Below are positions 1-8,388 of a stretch of 44,481 nt of DNA, piece after piece; within the stretch, counting starts at the first letter, position 1, and each line of letters starts with the position of its first letter. A model generated the notes under the pieces. The model had not been told where the DNA came from and ran no database searches. It was given only the letters and a program-made list of their open reading frames with translations. The DNA comes from Pseudoalteromonas sp. G4 (GTDB taxonomy: Bacteria > Pseudomonadota > Gammaproteobacteria > Enterobacterales > Alteromonadaceae), in assembly GCF_028875915.1 (NCBI RefSeq), contig NZ_JAPEHW010000026.1, positions 1 through 44,481 on the forward strand, in the 5' to 3' direction. The position numbers and the translations under genes were made by a program.

Positions 1-98
1 TATCGCCTGACTTACATAGAATAACTATGCTACGCAGCCTCTGCCTTGTATAAAAGCCAATCAAACTGCTGCAAAAACGAACTTGAAAGATCAACAGA
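1..98. other. foreign segment at left edge, possible end of a mobile or dispersed repeat
   Basis: Homology of the minus-strand LysE-like frame stops abruptly near position 98/99. From there to the window edge the sequence encodes nothing I recognise. It contains the inverted repeat CATAG-AATAA-CTATG at 16-30. An abrupt break in a conserved family, with unrelated DNA and a palindrome beyond it, fits the end of an inserted or rearranged element. The rest lies outside the window, so no target-site duplication or transposase can be checked. Confidence 0.35.
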
Positions 99-227
99 CC
101 CTATTAGCAGTGGCAAGCTTTTTTGAACACCAAAATTTACCCCAGAAGTCATCACCATAATATTGTTAGGGCCCGGTGTAACCGATGATGAAATTGCAAA
201 AAGCGTCACTGCCAGCAAGTAATCCAT
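30..227 (-). pseudogene. truncated LysE/RhtB-family amino acid exporter
   Basis: The first 43 residues match the N-terminus of LysE-type exporters: a hydrophobic first helix, then TPGPNN and MTSGVNFG, the family signature before helix 2. The family is usually about 200 residues with six membrane helices. Here the frame leaves the family after the SLPLLIG segment and stops after 22 unrelated residues, so five helices are missing. The start ATG at 227 has a good AAGGAA site that overlaps the stop codon of the upstream DUF2834 gene, so the two genes were cotranscribed and translationally close. A functional exporter is very unlikely. What I see is the break; that an insertion caused it is inference. 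Confidence 0.75.
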
Positions 228-236
228 GTAAATTCC

Positions 237-590
237 TTAAAATGACTTTGCGTGAGTTAAGCGTGCATTTTGTTCACGAGTACGCAAATATAAATAAAGT
301 GGTAAACCACATGACACGCCCACGCATAATGTGCCCACAAGCGCTAAGTACCAATACGCAACTTTATTTGTTTTTGCATCGACAATAATAAACACAATTA
401 AGGTCATTGCGGCAATTAACACATCAAGCCAAGCGAATAGGCTAATGGGATTGGCCGATGCCGCTTCAACAAATAAAGGTATATTTGCGCCATTTTCAAT
501 GAGCCAAGGAAGAAACGCACCATAAGGAATAATGCTGCCTAAAAGTGCAGCTGCGAGATAAAAATACTTCATAATATGTTGAACATCCAT
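237..590 (-). CDS. DUF2834 small membrane protein
   Basis: This 117-residue protein has three predicted hydrophobic spans (about residues 8-30, 50-70 and 78-100). It carries the pattern of DUF2834: an N-terminal helix ending IIPYGAFLPWL, the ANPISLFAWLD segment, and a C-terminal LVGTLCVGVSCGLPLYLYLR helix followed by basic residues. The family has no established biochemical role; an inner-membrane location is expected. The start may be ATG 590 or the internal ATG 572, which begins MKYFYL; neither has a strong ribosome site. It lies 9 nt upstream of the broken LysE-like gene and is divergent from the spondin genes. Confidence 0.75.
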   Translation of the reverse strand: MDVQHIMKYFYLAAALLGSIIPYGAFLPWLIENGANIPLFVEAASANPISLFAWLDVLIAAMTLIVFIIVDAKTNKVAYWYLALVGTLCVGVSCGLPLYLYLRTREQNARLTHAKSF

Positions 591-800
591 TTCATGTTTT
601 GTGCGATAACCAATTAGCCAAGGCGTATTTTGCGTTACAGATTAATTTATAGGTTGCCAATGCTCAATTGAACAATTCTTATTCATTTATCGCAAGTTAA
701 AATTTTTTATGAAATCGTGATAATTTTGTGAGATTTCGGTGATGGCATTGAGAACTTTGTTTTTCATAGTGAAAGGGTCAAAAACAACCGAGAACAAATT

Positions 801-1505
801 ATGAAGACACAAATCCTTTCACTTTTTGCTACTAGTGCACTTCTTGCAGCTGGCAATGCAAGTGCTGCAGATATAGATGTAAAAATTACTAACTTAACCC
901 AAGGCATTTATTTCACGCCGTTACTTGTTACGGCGCATTCGAACGATGCCATGTTATATAAATTAGGTGAAGCGGCTTCACCTGAACTGCAAGCAATGGC
1001 TGAAGGCGGCAGCTTAGATGGGCTTGTAGCTATGGTAAATGGTATTGGTGCAGATACCATGGCAAACCCAGCGGGTGGTTTACTTGCCCCTGCCATGAGT
1101 ACCATGACCAACTTAATGACAGCTGACGGCAATACCCAATTATCAATAGTCGGTATGATGCTGCCAACCAATGATGGCTTTGTTGGCCTAAACAGTTGGA
1201 GTATTCCAAGCGAAGTGGGTACTTACACCATTTATTTAAATGCCTATGATGCGGGCACAGAAGCCAATAATGAGTTAGTAAAAAATGGATCTGGCGCACC
1301 GGGTGAACTTGGTATTCCGGCGTCTCCTGGGGTTGCTCCTGGCGAAAATGGCACAGGTGTTACCACTAGCGAAGAGAATAAAATGATCCATGTTCACCGC
1401 GGCAACCTTGGCGATGACAATGCTTCTGGTGGTAGTAGTGACTTACATAACACAGTTCACCGCTGGTTAAACCCAGTTGCGAAAGTAACAGTCACTGTGA
1501 AGTAA
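801..1505 (+). CDS. exported spondin-domain protein
   Basis: This 234-residue protein begins with a clear Sec signal peptide (MKTQILSLF...ASA, cleavage near residue 22). Most of the mature part is one spondin_N-like beta-sandwich: an opening DVKITNLTQGIYFTPLLV strand pair, the block DGFVGLNSWSIP, and YDAGTEANNE ahead of a His-rich tail with HVHRG and a final VTVTVK strand. Bacterial spondin-domain proteins are envelope proteins whose ligands are mostly unknown; the domain fold is associated with metal or lipid binding in animals. The next gene is a lipoprotein paralogue 12 nt downstream, so the two form an operon. The two-component genes that follow may control them or sense their state, which is inference. 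Confidence 0.85.
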   Translation: MKTQILSLFATSALLAAGNASAADIDVKITNLTQGIYFTPLLVTAHSNDAMLYKLGEAASPELQAMAEGGSLDGLVAMVNGIGADTMANPAGGLLAPAMSTMTNLMTADGNTQLSIVGMMLPTNDGFVGLNSWSIPSEVGTYTIYLNAYDAGTEANNELVKNGSGAPGELGIPASPGVAPGENGTGVTTSEENKMIHVHRGNLGDDNASGGSSDLHNTVHRWLNPVAKVTVTVK

Positions 1506-1517
1506 TTGGGGGTCATT

Positions 1518-2228
1518 ATGAGACTTAGTAAAATTTTGATCCCAGCAGCATGTTTAGCACTTGTTGCCTGTGGGGACGACGATAACGACAAAATGACGGT
1601 TGAGCCACCAGTAGTCACGCCGCCAACCACAATGACCTATGAATTTATGGTAACCGCCGTGAATTTAACGCAGGCACAACCCATGTCGCCGCTAGGCAGT
1701 GCGTTACATACCTCTGGTCAATTTTGGCAAATTGGTGAAATGGCATCTGAGCCACTCGAAGTACTGGCAGAATCCGGTGATAACTCGGGACTTTTGGCTT
1801 TAGATGTAGTGAATGCAAGCACATCAAGTGACGCAGTATTAATGCCGGGGCAAAAAGTTGAGCTGATGCTCACAAGCGAGATGCTGGAAGGCCAAAAATT
1901 ATCATTAATTTCGATGATGGTGAATACAAATGATGGCTTTACCGGTCTTAATGCCATAGATGTTTCTTCAATGAGTGTAGGGGATATGCAGTACTATAAA
2001 ACCTTTGCTTATGATGCGGGCACAGAAGCTAACTCTGAAGCTCCAGGTACCATACCGGGGCCAGCTGATGGAGGTGAAGGCTTTAACAGTGCACGCGAAG
2101 AAATAAATAAAGTTGCGATGCATCCTGGGATTGTTGGACAAGATGATGGACTGAATACTTCGGTTTTAACCAGTCTTCACAAATTCGACAACCCGCTATT
2201 GGCTGTCACCGTAACACGCGTTAAATAG
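1518..2228 (+). CDS. spondin-domain lipoprotein
   Basis: The ATG at 1518 is chosen over the in-frame TTG at 1506 because it has a GGGGG ribosome site 5-7 nt upstream and starts a normal signal peptide. The protein is 236 residues. A lipobox LVAC places the lipidated Cys near residue 18, followed by an acidic GDDDNDK linker and a Pro-rich stretch. The body parallels the preceding protein: VTAVNLTQAQPMSPLG, NDGFTGLNAIDV, FAYDAGTEANSE and a final AVTVTRVK. The Asp directly after Cys-Gly is not at position +2, so outer-membrane sorting is likely. The pair looks like an internal duplication in which one product is soluble and the other is membrane-anchored. Confidence 0.85.
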   Translation: MRLSKILIPAACLALVACGDDDNDKMTVEPPVVTPPTTMTYEFMVTAVNLTQAQPMSPLGSALHTSGQFWQIGEMASEPLEVLAESGDNSGLLALDVVNASTSSDAVLMPGQKVELMLTSEMLEGQKLSLISMMVNTNDGFTGLNAIDVSSMSVGDMQYYKTFAYDAGTEANSEAPGTIPGPADGGEGFNSAREEINKVAMHPGIVGQDDGLNTSVLTSLHKFDNPLLAVTVTRVK

Positions 2229-2247
2229 GCCGGCGATTTGTTTTACA

Positions 2248-2299
2248 CCTTAGCAAGGCGTGTGAAAACACCCACATTGTATTTGCACGCCAACTAAGG
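2248..2299 (+). other. interrupted long stem-loop between spondin genes and regulator
   Basis: CCTTAG at 2248 pairs with CTAAGG at 2294, and GGCGTG at 2257 pairs with CACGCC at 2286. The two helices are separated by a small internal loop, with a 23-nt apical loop. No run of T follows, so it is not a standard terminator. It may act as an RNA processing or attenuation structure that separates expression of the spondin genes from the regulator genes. Confidence 0.5.
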
Positions 2300-2356
2300 A
2301 TTGCCTTGTTGTTGTCATCGTCGGCCTATCTTATTTCTATAATAAGCAGAGGTGTG

Positions 2357-3094
2357 ATGATGCAACACTCGGTACTGATTGTTGAAGATGATCAAGATAT
2401 TGCGGGGTTACTGCAAGTTCATTTAAATGAACTTAACTTGCATGTCGATCATGTTACAACTGGTGAAGCGGCACTGGCCCAATTAGCAAAACAAGATTAT
2501 CAAATTATCTTACTGGATATAATGTTACCCACAGTAGACGGGCTAACCTTATGCCGCGAAATTAAAACCAAAATGCCCGAGGTGAGCGTGGTACTACTCA
2601 CATCTAAAAGCAGTGAAATGGATCGTATTATCGGCCTAGAAATGGGTGCAGACGACTATATTTGCAAACCGTTTAGTTATCGTGAATTTCAAGCGCGTAT
2701 CAAAACGCAAATTAGGCACATCCGCTTATTGCAGCAAAGCCAAGTACAGAGCATGCAAAACATCGAGCAGCCGCAGATTCTTAACTTTGGTGCACTACAC
2801 ATCGACCCCTTTAGCCATGAAGTGCGTTTTCAAGGGGAAGATTTACCGCTTACCGCAACCGAGTTCGACTTAATGGTGTTTTTTGCAAAACACCCAAATC
2901 AAGTGTTTTCAAGAAGCCAATTATTAGAGTCAGTTTGGGGTTACGACCATAGTGGCTATGAACATACTGTTAACTCACATATCAATCGGCTGCGAGGCAA
3001 GCTCGAAAAGCATGCGAAGCAACATGTGATTGAAACGGTTTGGGGCGTTGGTTACAAACTCAATGCTAAGTCTTTGGCTGTTGCTGCACTATGA
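2357..3094 (+). CDS. OmpR/PhoB-family response regulator
   Basis: This 245-residue protein has a receiver domain (about residues 5-118) with the acidic pair EDD, phosphoacceptor Asp54 in LLDIMLP, the conserved TS of LLTSKS and the Lys of CKPF. A winged-helix trans_reg_C domain follows (about 145-240), ending in the typical HINRLRGKLE and VWGVGYKL. The start at ATG 2357 has AGAGG upstream; the longer frame back to 2306 would put hydrophobic residues ahead of the receiver and is not credible. Its stop overlaps the kinase start by 4 nt, so the two are translationally coupled. Target genes are not evident; the upstream spondin genes are the nearest candidates. Confidence 0.92.
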   Translation: MMQHSVLIVEDDQDIAGLLQVHLNELNLHVDHVTTGEAALAQLAKQDYQIILLDIMLPTVDGLTLCREIKTKMPEVSVVLLTSKSSEMDRIIGLEMGADDYICKPFSYREFQARIKTQIRHIRLLQQSQVQSMQNIEQPQILNFGALHIDPFSHEVRFQGEDLPLTATEFDLMVFFAKHPNQVFSRSQLLESVWGYDHSGYEHTVNSHINRLRGKLEKHAKQHVIETVWGVGYKLNAKSLAVAAL

Positions 3095-4566
3095 AAAACT
3101 CGCTTTATACTAAGCTCTCACTTACATTAGCGAGCATATTTATTCTTACTGCCAGCCTTTTTTTATGGTGGACACAAAGCGTATCGCAAGTAAGTCGTGC
3201 ACAGGCAGAGCAAGCGCTGCACTTGGGTTTGGCCGAACATTTAGCCAATGATAATCCACTGCTAAAACAAGGAGTATACGACTACAAGGCATTAGAGAAT
3301 CTATTCCACACCTTAATGGTACTTGGCCCTGCGTTTGAGTTTTATTTTGTTGACCCAAGTGGAAAGTTACTGACGTTTTCAGCCAAACCAGGGCAAGTTA
3401 AACGCCAGTTTATCGATTTAGCGCCACTTGTTACCTTAATTGAAGATCAATCTAATTTACCCATTTACGGTGATGATCCGCGCAATTTTGACCACAAAAA
3501 GATTTTTTCAGTGGCCCCTGTGTATAATGGCGATACCCTACAAGGTTACTTGTACGTGATTATTGGCTCGTCTATTTATGACTCTATATTTGCGTCGATT
3601 AAAAGCTCAGAGCAAATTTTAGTAAGCAGTATCTGGTTAGTATTAGGTTTAGGGTTTTTGCTGATTAGCATGCTGGTGGTATTTCGCACTATTACTAAAC
3701 CACTTAGAACCTTGAGTAGTTTTATTCAAAAAGTGGATAAAACCGAATTTGATATTTCGGAACTGCCTTTATTAGATTGGCCAAAGCGCCATAATGAAAT
3801 TCATCAATTAGGTGCGGCGGTCAATCGCATGCTTATCACCATCAATCAGCAAATGATGCAGCTTACAGCACTTGATGAGCAGCGCCGAGAACTACTTGCA
3901 CATTTATCTCACGATTTACGCACGCCACTTGCCTCACTGCAAGGCTATTTAGAGTTACTCAATAAAGAAACGCCCAATGCTAATGAAAAAGCTGCACATT
4001 ATTTAAATGTAACGCTTAAAAATTGCGGCCAATTAAAAGCCTTGATCGATCAAATTTTTGAACTCGCTCATCTTGAATCCGGCCAAACCAATATTAATCT
4101 GGAAGTATTCAACTTAGGTGAGCTGATTTACGATGTGATGGCAAAATTCGCCCTACGCGCTGAAAAAGCAGGCATTCAATTACAAGTGCATCCAAAAGAA
4201 TGCGATTTTAGTGTTTATTCAGATATTGCAAAGTTAGAGCGCATTTTAACCAATCTAATCGAAAATGCGCTGCGTCATACTAATCAAGAAGGAACGATTA
4301 GTATCAAGGTCGTTTTAGAGTCACAGCAATACAAAATTGTTGTTGCCGATACCGGCGTGGGTATTAGCGGCGAAGATTTACCCTATATTTTTGAAGCGCG
4401 ATACCGTGCAAGTAACAGCCTAGGCTGTAAAAAGTCCCATGCAGGGCTAGGGCTTGCAATAACAAACCGTTTAATTCAGCTGATTAAATCCGACATAAAA
4501 GTAAAAAGTGAACTTGGCAAAGGTACTGAATTCGCGTTTACCTTACGCCCTTCCAAACCAGTTTAA
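3091..4566 (+). CDS. membrane sensor histidine kinase
   Basis: The protein has 491 residues. Membrane spans at about residues 8-28 and 178-199 enclose a periplasmic sensor region of about 150 residues. A HAMP segment, a HisKA dimerisation domain with His274 in HLSHDLRTPL, and a HATPase_c domain follow; the latter has the N box LIENALRHT, the G1 box VADTGVGIS and the G2 box GLGLAI. It is the cognate kinase of the overlapping response regulator. The signal is unknown, but linkage to secreted spondin-domain proteins suggests an envelope or extracellular cue. All catalytic boxes are intact. Confidence 0.92.
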   Translation: MKNSLYTKLSLTLASIFILTASLFLWWTQSVSQVSRAQAEQALHLGLAEHLANDNPLLKQGVYDYKALENLFHTLMVLGPAFEFYFVDPSGKLLTFSAKPGQVKRQFIDLAPLVTLIEDQSNLPIYGDDPRNFDHKKIFSVAPVYNGDTLQGYLYVIIGSSIYDSIFASIKSSEQILVSSIWLVLGLGFLLISMLVVFRTITKPLRTLSSFIQKVDKTEFDISELPLLDWPKRHNEIHQLGAAVNRMLITINQQMMQLTALDEQRRELLAHLSHDLRTPLASLQGYLELLNKETPNANEKAAHYLNVTLKNCGQLKALIDQIFELAHLESGQTNINLEVFNLGELIYDVMAKFALRAEKAGIQLQVHPKECDFSVYSDIAKLERILTNLIENALRHTNQEGTISIKVVLESQQYKIVVADTGVGISGEDLPYIFEARYRASNSLGCKKSHAGLGLAITNRLIQLIKSDIKVKSELGKGTEFAFTLRPSKPV

Positions 4567-4633
4567 TGTTCATTTGGTACTAGTGGAACACGGATGTTCG
4601 CTATTTTTAATTATTTGAACATTTTCTCAATAA

Positions 4634-4671
4634 GCCTTAGTCTGTAAGGCATACATAAGGGACTGCCTTAT
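4634..4671 (+). other. two adjacent related hairpins in a pilin-like gene leader
   Basis: Two consecutive 5-nt-loop hairpins are visible: GCCTTA-GTCTG-TAAGGC (4634-4650) and ATAAGG-GACTG-CCTTAT (4655-4671). The arms of one could also pair with arms of the other (TAAGGC with GCCTTA), so alternative folds are possible. They end 8 nt before the possible ATG at 4679 and may terminate the kinase transcript or control translation of the pilin-like gene. No T-run is present. Confidence 0.45.
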
Positions 4672-4678
4672 CCATTGA

Positions 4679-5266
4679 ATGTTTAATGTTAAAAGATGTA
4701 TACCTGCTATGACCTCTCACCGCGGCTTTACCTTAATTGAATTGATTTTAGTGATTGTTGTGCTCGGCGTGTTAGCCGTTGTTGCTGCGCCTAAATTCCT
4801 TTCACTTAATCGCGATGCAAACATCGCCACCCTTAAACAAGTGGCTGCTGGGTTAGATCAGCTTACCGATGGCATTTACGCTAAAGCAGTGATGCAACAT
4901 AAACATAAAGTTAGCAATGAATCCGTTATTATTAATGGGGTTACCGTTAATACTTATTTTGGTGCGCCGCAAGAAATCTGGAATAACGCGTTGGGCGATT
5001 TAATGGACGGAGATTTCAGTTATGTGGGCAATGGGTATTTTGATTTAGGTGCAAGTTTAGTTGCGAGCTATAACTGCCAAGAGCGCTTATGTGCGATAGA
5101 TCAAACCCCGGCATCTTATGTAAATAGCAGTATTCAGGGATGGGGCTTATTTATTTTCCCTAAAGGTTACAGCCTACAAGACGAATGCTATGCCTATTAC
5201 GCTTTTGCTGAAAATGGCAGCCAAGTTACCAGTAAAGTAGCCTCTACTGTTGATACTGGCTGCTAA
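4679..5266 (+). CDS. type IV pilin-like (prepilin) protein
   Basis: The protein has 195 residues from ATG 4679, or 185 from ATG 4709. The N-terminal block RGFTLIELILVIVVLGVLA is a textbook prepilin peptidase substrate: Gly before the cleavage site, Phe at +1, Glu at +5, and a long hydrophobic helix. The ATG at 4709 gives a 6-residue leader, the usual size, so it may be the true start; neither start has a strong ribosome site. The globular part has four Cys, including a terminal DTGC, as in disulfide-stabilised minor pilins and MSHA-type pilins. No assembly genes are nearby, so it is a stand-alone pilin or pseudopilin gene. Confidence 0.8.
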   Translation: MFNVKRCIPAMTSHRGFTLIELILVIVVLGVLAVVAAPKFLSLNRDANIATLKQVAAGLDQLTDGIYAKAVMQHKHKVSNESVIINGVTVNTYFGAPQEIWNNALGDLMDGDFSYVGNGYFDLGASLVASYNCQERLCAIDQTPASYVNSSIQGWGLFIFPKGYSLQDECYAYYAFAENGSQVTSKVASTVDTGC

Positions 5267-5425
5267 TTTTATAGCTTATTTGTGAAAACTTCCTCCTATT
5301 TAGCATGATTTTATGACGGGGTTAAAGTGTTTAATTAAGCGCTAATGGATTAAACGCGGCTGAACTATTTCAATCAGGTACACGTATAGATATCTCATAG
5401 TTTGCAATACGTTCGGTTTGAAATA

Positions 5426-6784
5426 GTGCTTAAAACTCTTTATTGGTTTACCCATGATTTACGCTTAAGTGATAACGCTGCGCTTGAATATGCGCTGAAA
5501 AACAGTGAACAAATCGCTTTTGTTTATGTGCTTGACCCCAGTACAAAAATTGCCAATAACTATCACAGCCAACTGCTTGGCGATCATCAAACGCGATTTA
5601 TCTTAAATGCCTTACAAGAACTTGCCGATGAACTTAATGCCATTGGGCATCAGCTGATTGTGTTAGAGGGCAAGCCGCAAGCTGTTGTAAGTGAGTTTAT
5701 AGAAGCTCATGCGATTACTGAGCTGGTGGTTGCAGAGCAAGTGGGTGAATACGAAAGACGACAAGTACTTCACTTAAAAAACACATTTCCTAAAGTGAAT
5801 GTTGTGCAGTTTTGGCAACACACACTATTCACACAGCATCAAATTGACAAGCTTGATTGTATGTCGGGTAGTTTTAGTAAATTTCGCAACAAAGTTGAAA
5901 AAAGTTCTTTAGACGTTGCTAAACCAACACCATCAGAAAGCACACTTTTGCCCGAACACTTACCTAAGCCAACCAAAATTGAAAACAACTTTGTTTTATT
6001 GAAATGGTTTGAAAGCATCGATACATCCTATTTATTGCCAAATGAAATGCCGTTTTTTGCAGGGGAACACGCGGGTAAATATCACTTGGTGAGTTACTTA
6101 AACAGCGGCGCGGCAAAAACATACAAAGAAACCCGCAATGAACTTGATGGCTGGCACAACTCGACAAAATTTAGCCCTTATTTAGCGATAGGTAATTTAT
6201 CGCCAAGGCAAATTTGGCATGCGGTATTACAATATGAACATTCAGATGGCGCCAACGAATCAACGTATTGGATTAAGTTTGAACTGTTATGGCGTGAGTA
6301 CTTTCAGTGGCTAAGTGTAAAATTAGGCGAGCGCCTTTTCGCGTTTTCAGGCCTCAGTGATACAAAACCACTCACTAGCTTTTTTGCTGAGCGATATCAA
6401 AAATGGTGCAGTGGTAATACACCTTACCCATTAGTTAATGCGCTTATGAAGCAACTTAATGCGACCGGCTATATGTCAAATCGTGGCAGGCTAATTGCGG
6501 CAAGTTGTTTTGTAAATGAGTTACAGCTTGATTGGCGCTATGGTGCTGCTTACTTTCAACAACAGCTTATTGATTTTGATGTGGCATCAAATTGGGGTAA
6601 TTGGCAGTACATTGCAGGCGTTGGTGTTGATCCGCGCGGCGGGCGGCATTTCAATATAGAAAAGCAAACCGAGTTGTTTGATGCAAACGGCGTGTTTATT
6701 AGAAAGTGGCAAGGCTCAGCGGTTGGCTCACAGCTTGATGCCAATGATGCCGCAGATTGGCCAATCTTAAGCGATGTAACTTAA
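5426..6784 (+). CDS. cryptochrome DASH-type photolyase
   Basis: This flavoprotein has an N-terminal Rossmann-like antenna domain (KTLYWFTHDLRLSDN at the start) and a C-terminal FAD-binding domain with TYWIKFELLWREYFQW, NRGRL and WGNWQYIAGVGVDPRGGRHFN. The middle motif HTLF...SGSFSKFRNKVE matches the DASH group, which repairs pyrimidine dimers mainly in single-stranded DNA and binds folate plus FAD. GTG 5426 (452 residues) fits the family N-terminus; the upstream TTG at 5402 would add eight unusual residues. The gene stops directly before the next photolyase gene (ATG at 6785), so cotranslation is likely. The single-strand preference is family knowledge, not visible here. Confidence 0.88.
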   Translation: MLKTLYWFTHDLRLSDNAALEYALKNSEQIAFVYVLDPSTKIANNYHSQLLGDHQTRFILNALQELADELNAIGHQLIVLEGKPQAVVSEFIEAHAITELVVAEQVGEYERRQVLHLKNTFPKVNVVQFWQHTLFTQHQIDKLDCMSGSFSKFRNKVEKSSLDVAKPTPSESTLLPEHLPKPTKIENNFVLLKWFESIDTSYLLPNEMPFFAGEHAGKYHLVSYLNSGAAKTYKETRNELDGWHNSTKFSPYLAIGNLSPRQIWHAVLQYEHSDGANESTYWIKFELLWREYFQWLSVKLGERLFAFSGLSDTKPLTSFFAERYQKWCSGNTPYPLVNALMKQLNATGYMSNRGRLIAASCFVNELQLDWRYGAAYFQQQLIDFDVASNWGNWQYIAGVGVDPRGGRHFNIEKQTELFDANGVFIRKWQGSAVGSQLDANDAADWPILSDVT

Positions 6785-8236
6785 ATGAGCATTGCAGTTG
6801 TTTGGTTAAAACGTGATCTTCGCTTGTCTGATCACGCCCCACTGCTTGAAGCAGCAAAAACAGGGCTACCGATATTATTGGTGTACTGTTTTGAAGACAT
6901 GTTGCTTGACGATGCGCACTATTCTGAGCGCCATTGGCGCTTTGTCTCGCAGTCATTGCGCGATATGGCAAACAAGTTGCCAGCAGGCGCTTTGTATGTC
7001 GCAAAGGGTGATGCTCTAGCGGTATTTCAGGCGCTTAGTCTTAAATACGGTATTTCGCAGGTGTTTTCTCATCAAGAAATTGGCCTTGATAACACCTTTG
7101 CGCGCGATAAAGCGTTTGCTACTTGGTGTAAAAGCAATCAAATAATATGGCATGAAACCCCTTTAGGGGCGGTGCAACGGGGATTAACTCATCGCACTCA
7201 TTGGGATGAAAACTGGCAGCGGGTAATGCGCGCGCCTTGTTTGAATCTTGATTTAAACAAGGTTAACTGGTTTAAAAATAATGAGTTTGAATGCCAGTTG
7301 CCACACTTTGAAACACGCTTTCAAAATATTCAGGGGCAGTTTCAAAATGGCGGCGAAAGCGAAGCATTTAATGTGCTTAATGATTTTTTTACCGCTCGCG
7401 GTAAAGAGTATGCATTTACCCTTTCAAGCCCAAGTTTAAGTCAAATTCATTGCTCGCGATTATCGCCGTATTTGGCGTGGGGCAATATTAGTTTACGCCA
7501 AGTGTATCAAACGGTACTCAGTCACTGGCAAGTTCCCGGCTGGCGACGCAGCCTTGTTGCTTTTACATCGCGACTTCATTGGCATTGTCACTTTATTCAG
7601 AAATTTGAAAGCGAATGCGAAATGGAATTTCGCCACGTTAACAAAGGGTATGACGACTTACCTCGGGTCACAGGTGATTTAGCAGAGCAAAGATTACATG
7701 CTTGGAAAACGGGGCAAACTGGCATTCCCATGGTTGATGCCTGTATGCGCTGCCTAATTGAAACTGGTTACATAAATTTTCGCATGCGCGCTATGTTAGT
7801 GAGTTTTTTGTGTCATCACTTAGAGCTTGATTGGCGTGCAGGTGTAGCGCATCTTGCCAGTTTATTTTTAGATTTTGAGCCAGGTATTCATTACAGCCAG
7901 TTTCAAATGCAAGCGGGTGTGACTGGCATTAATACCATTCGAATTTATAGCCCCGTAAAACAAGGGGAAGAAAAAGACGAAAAGGGCGACTTTGTTAGAA
8001 AGTGGGTGCCTGAACTTCGCGAAGTACCTGCACCATTGATCCACAGCCCATGGCAGCTATCACAAATGGAACAATTGATGTATGGCTTTACATTGGGAGA
8101 AGATTATCCTAAGCCGATTGTTGATGTAAAACAAAGCTATAAAGATGCACAAGCGTTACTTTGGTTATGGCGTAAAAAGCCAAAAGTTGTTGTTGAAAGT
8201 AAGCGTTTACTTAGTCGCCATGTAAGGCCAAGTTAG
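6785..8236 (+). CDS. second cryptochrome/photolyase family protein
   Basis: This 483-residue protein has the photolyase architecture: an N-terminal alpha/beta domain ([20 protein letters not shown]), then an all-helical FAD domain with [16 protein letters not shown], a Trp/His-rich [43 protein letters not shown] and [13 protein letters not shown]. It differs from the DASH neighbour and lacks the Cys cluster of the FeS group downstream. The lesion it repairs, cyclobutane dimer or other, cannot be told from the sequence. The start follows the previous stop with no gap. Its TAG stop overlaps the GTG start of the DUF2256 gene by one nucleotide. A C-terminal basic tail (about residues 460-483) may contact DNA. 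Confidence 0.87.
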   Translation: MSIAVVWLKRDLRLSDHAPLLEAAKTGLPILLVYCFEDMLLDDAHYSERHWRFVSQSLRDMANKLPAGALYVAKGDALAVFQALSLKYGISQVFSHQEIGLDNTFARDKAFATWCKSNQIIWHETPLGAVQRGLTHRTHWDENWQRVMRAPCLNLDLNKVNWFKNNEFECQLPHFETRFQNIQGQFQNGGESEAFNVLNDFFTARGKEYAFTLSSPSLSQIHCSRLSPYLAWGNISLRQVYQTVLSHWQVPGWRRSLVAFTSRLHWHCHFIQKFESECEMEFRHVNKGYDDLPRVTGDLAEQRLHAWKTGQTGIPMVDACMRCLIETGYINFRMRAMLVSFLCHHLELDWRAGVAHLASLFLDFEPGIHYSQFQMQAGVTGINTIRIYSPVKQGEEKDEKGDFVRKWVPELREVPAPLIHSPWQLSQMEQLMYGFTLGEDYPKPIVDVKQSYKDAQALLWLWRKKPKVVVESKRLLSRHVRPS

Positions 8237-8388
8237 TGAAGAAATCAGAACTACCTACAAAAATTTGCCAAGTGTGTGAACGCCCTTTTACATGGCGTAA
8301 AAAGTGGCAGCGAGATTGGCACAACGTAAAATACTGCTCAAAACGCTGTGTGGGTAATCGACAAAAAGGAAAGAATAATGACCAGTGA
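8236..8388 (+). CDS. DUF2256 zinc-ribbon-like small protein
   Basis: This 50-residue protein starts at GTG 8236, which shares its first base with the photolyase stop (TAGTG). It contains [19 protein letters not shown] then YCSKRCVGN, i.e. CxxC followed 20 residues later by CxxxC, together with the RPFTWRKKW block typical of DUF2256. Such proteins are often encoded next to photolyases and are presumed metal-binding. Its last 11 nt overlap the start of the next photolyase, so translation of three genes is probably coupled. The biochemical role is unknown; a helper for photolyase folding, iron-sulfur loading or DNA contact is speculation. Confidence 0.85.
   Translation: MKKSELPTKICQVCERPFTWRKKWQRDWHNVKYCSKRCVGNRQKGKNNDQ

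Noticed and set aside
1506..1517. TTG 1506 as start of the second spondin protein
   Set aside because: It adds MGVI before a normal signal peptide and would sit on the ribosome site GGGGG of ATG 1518.
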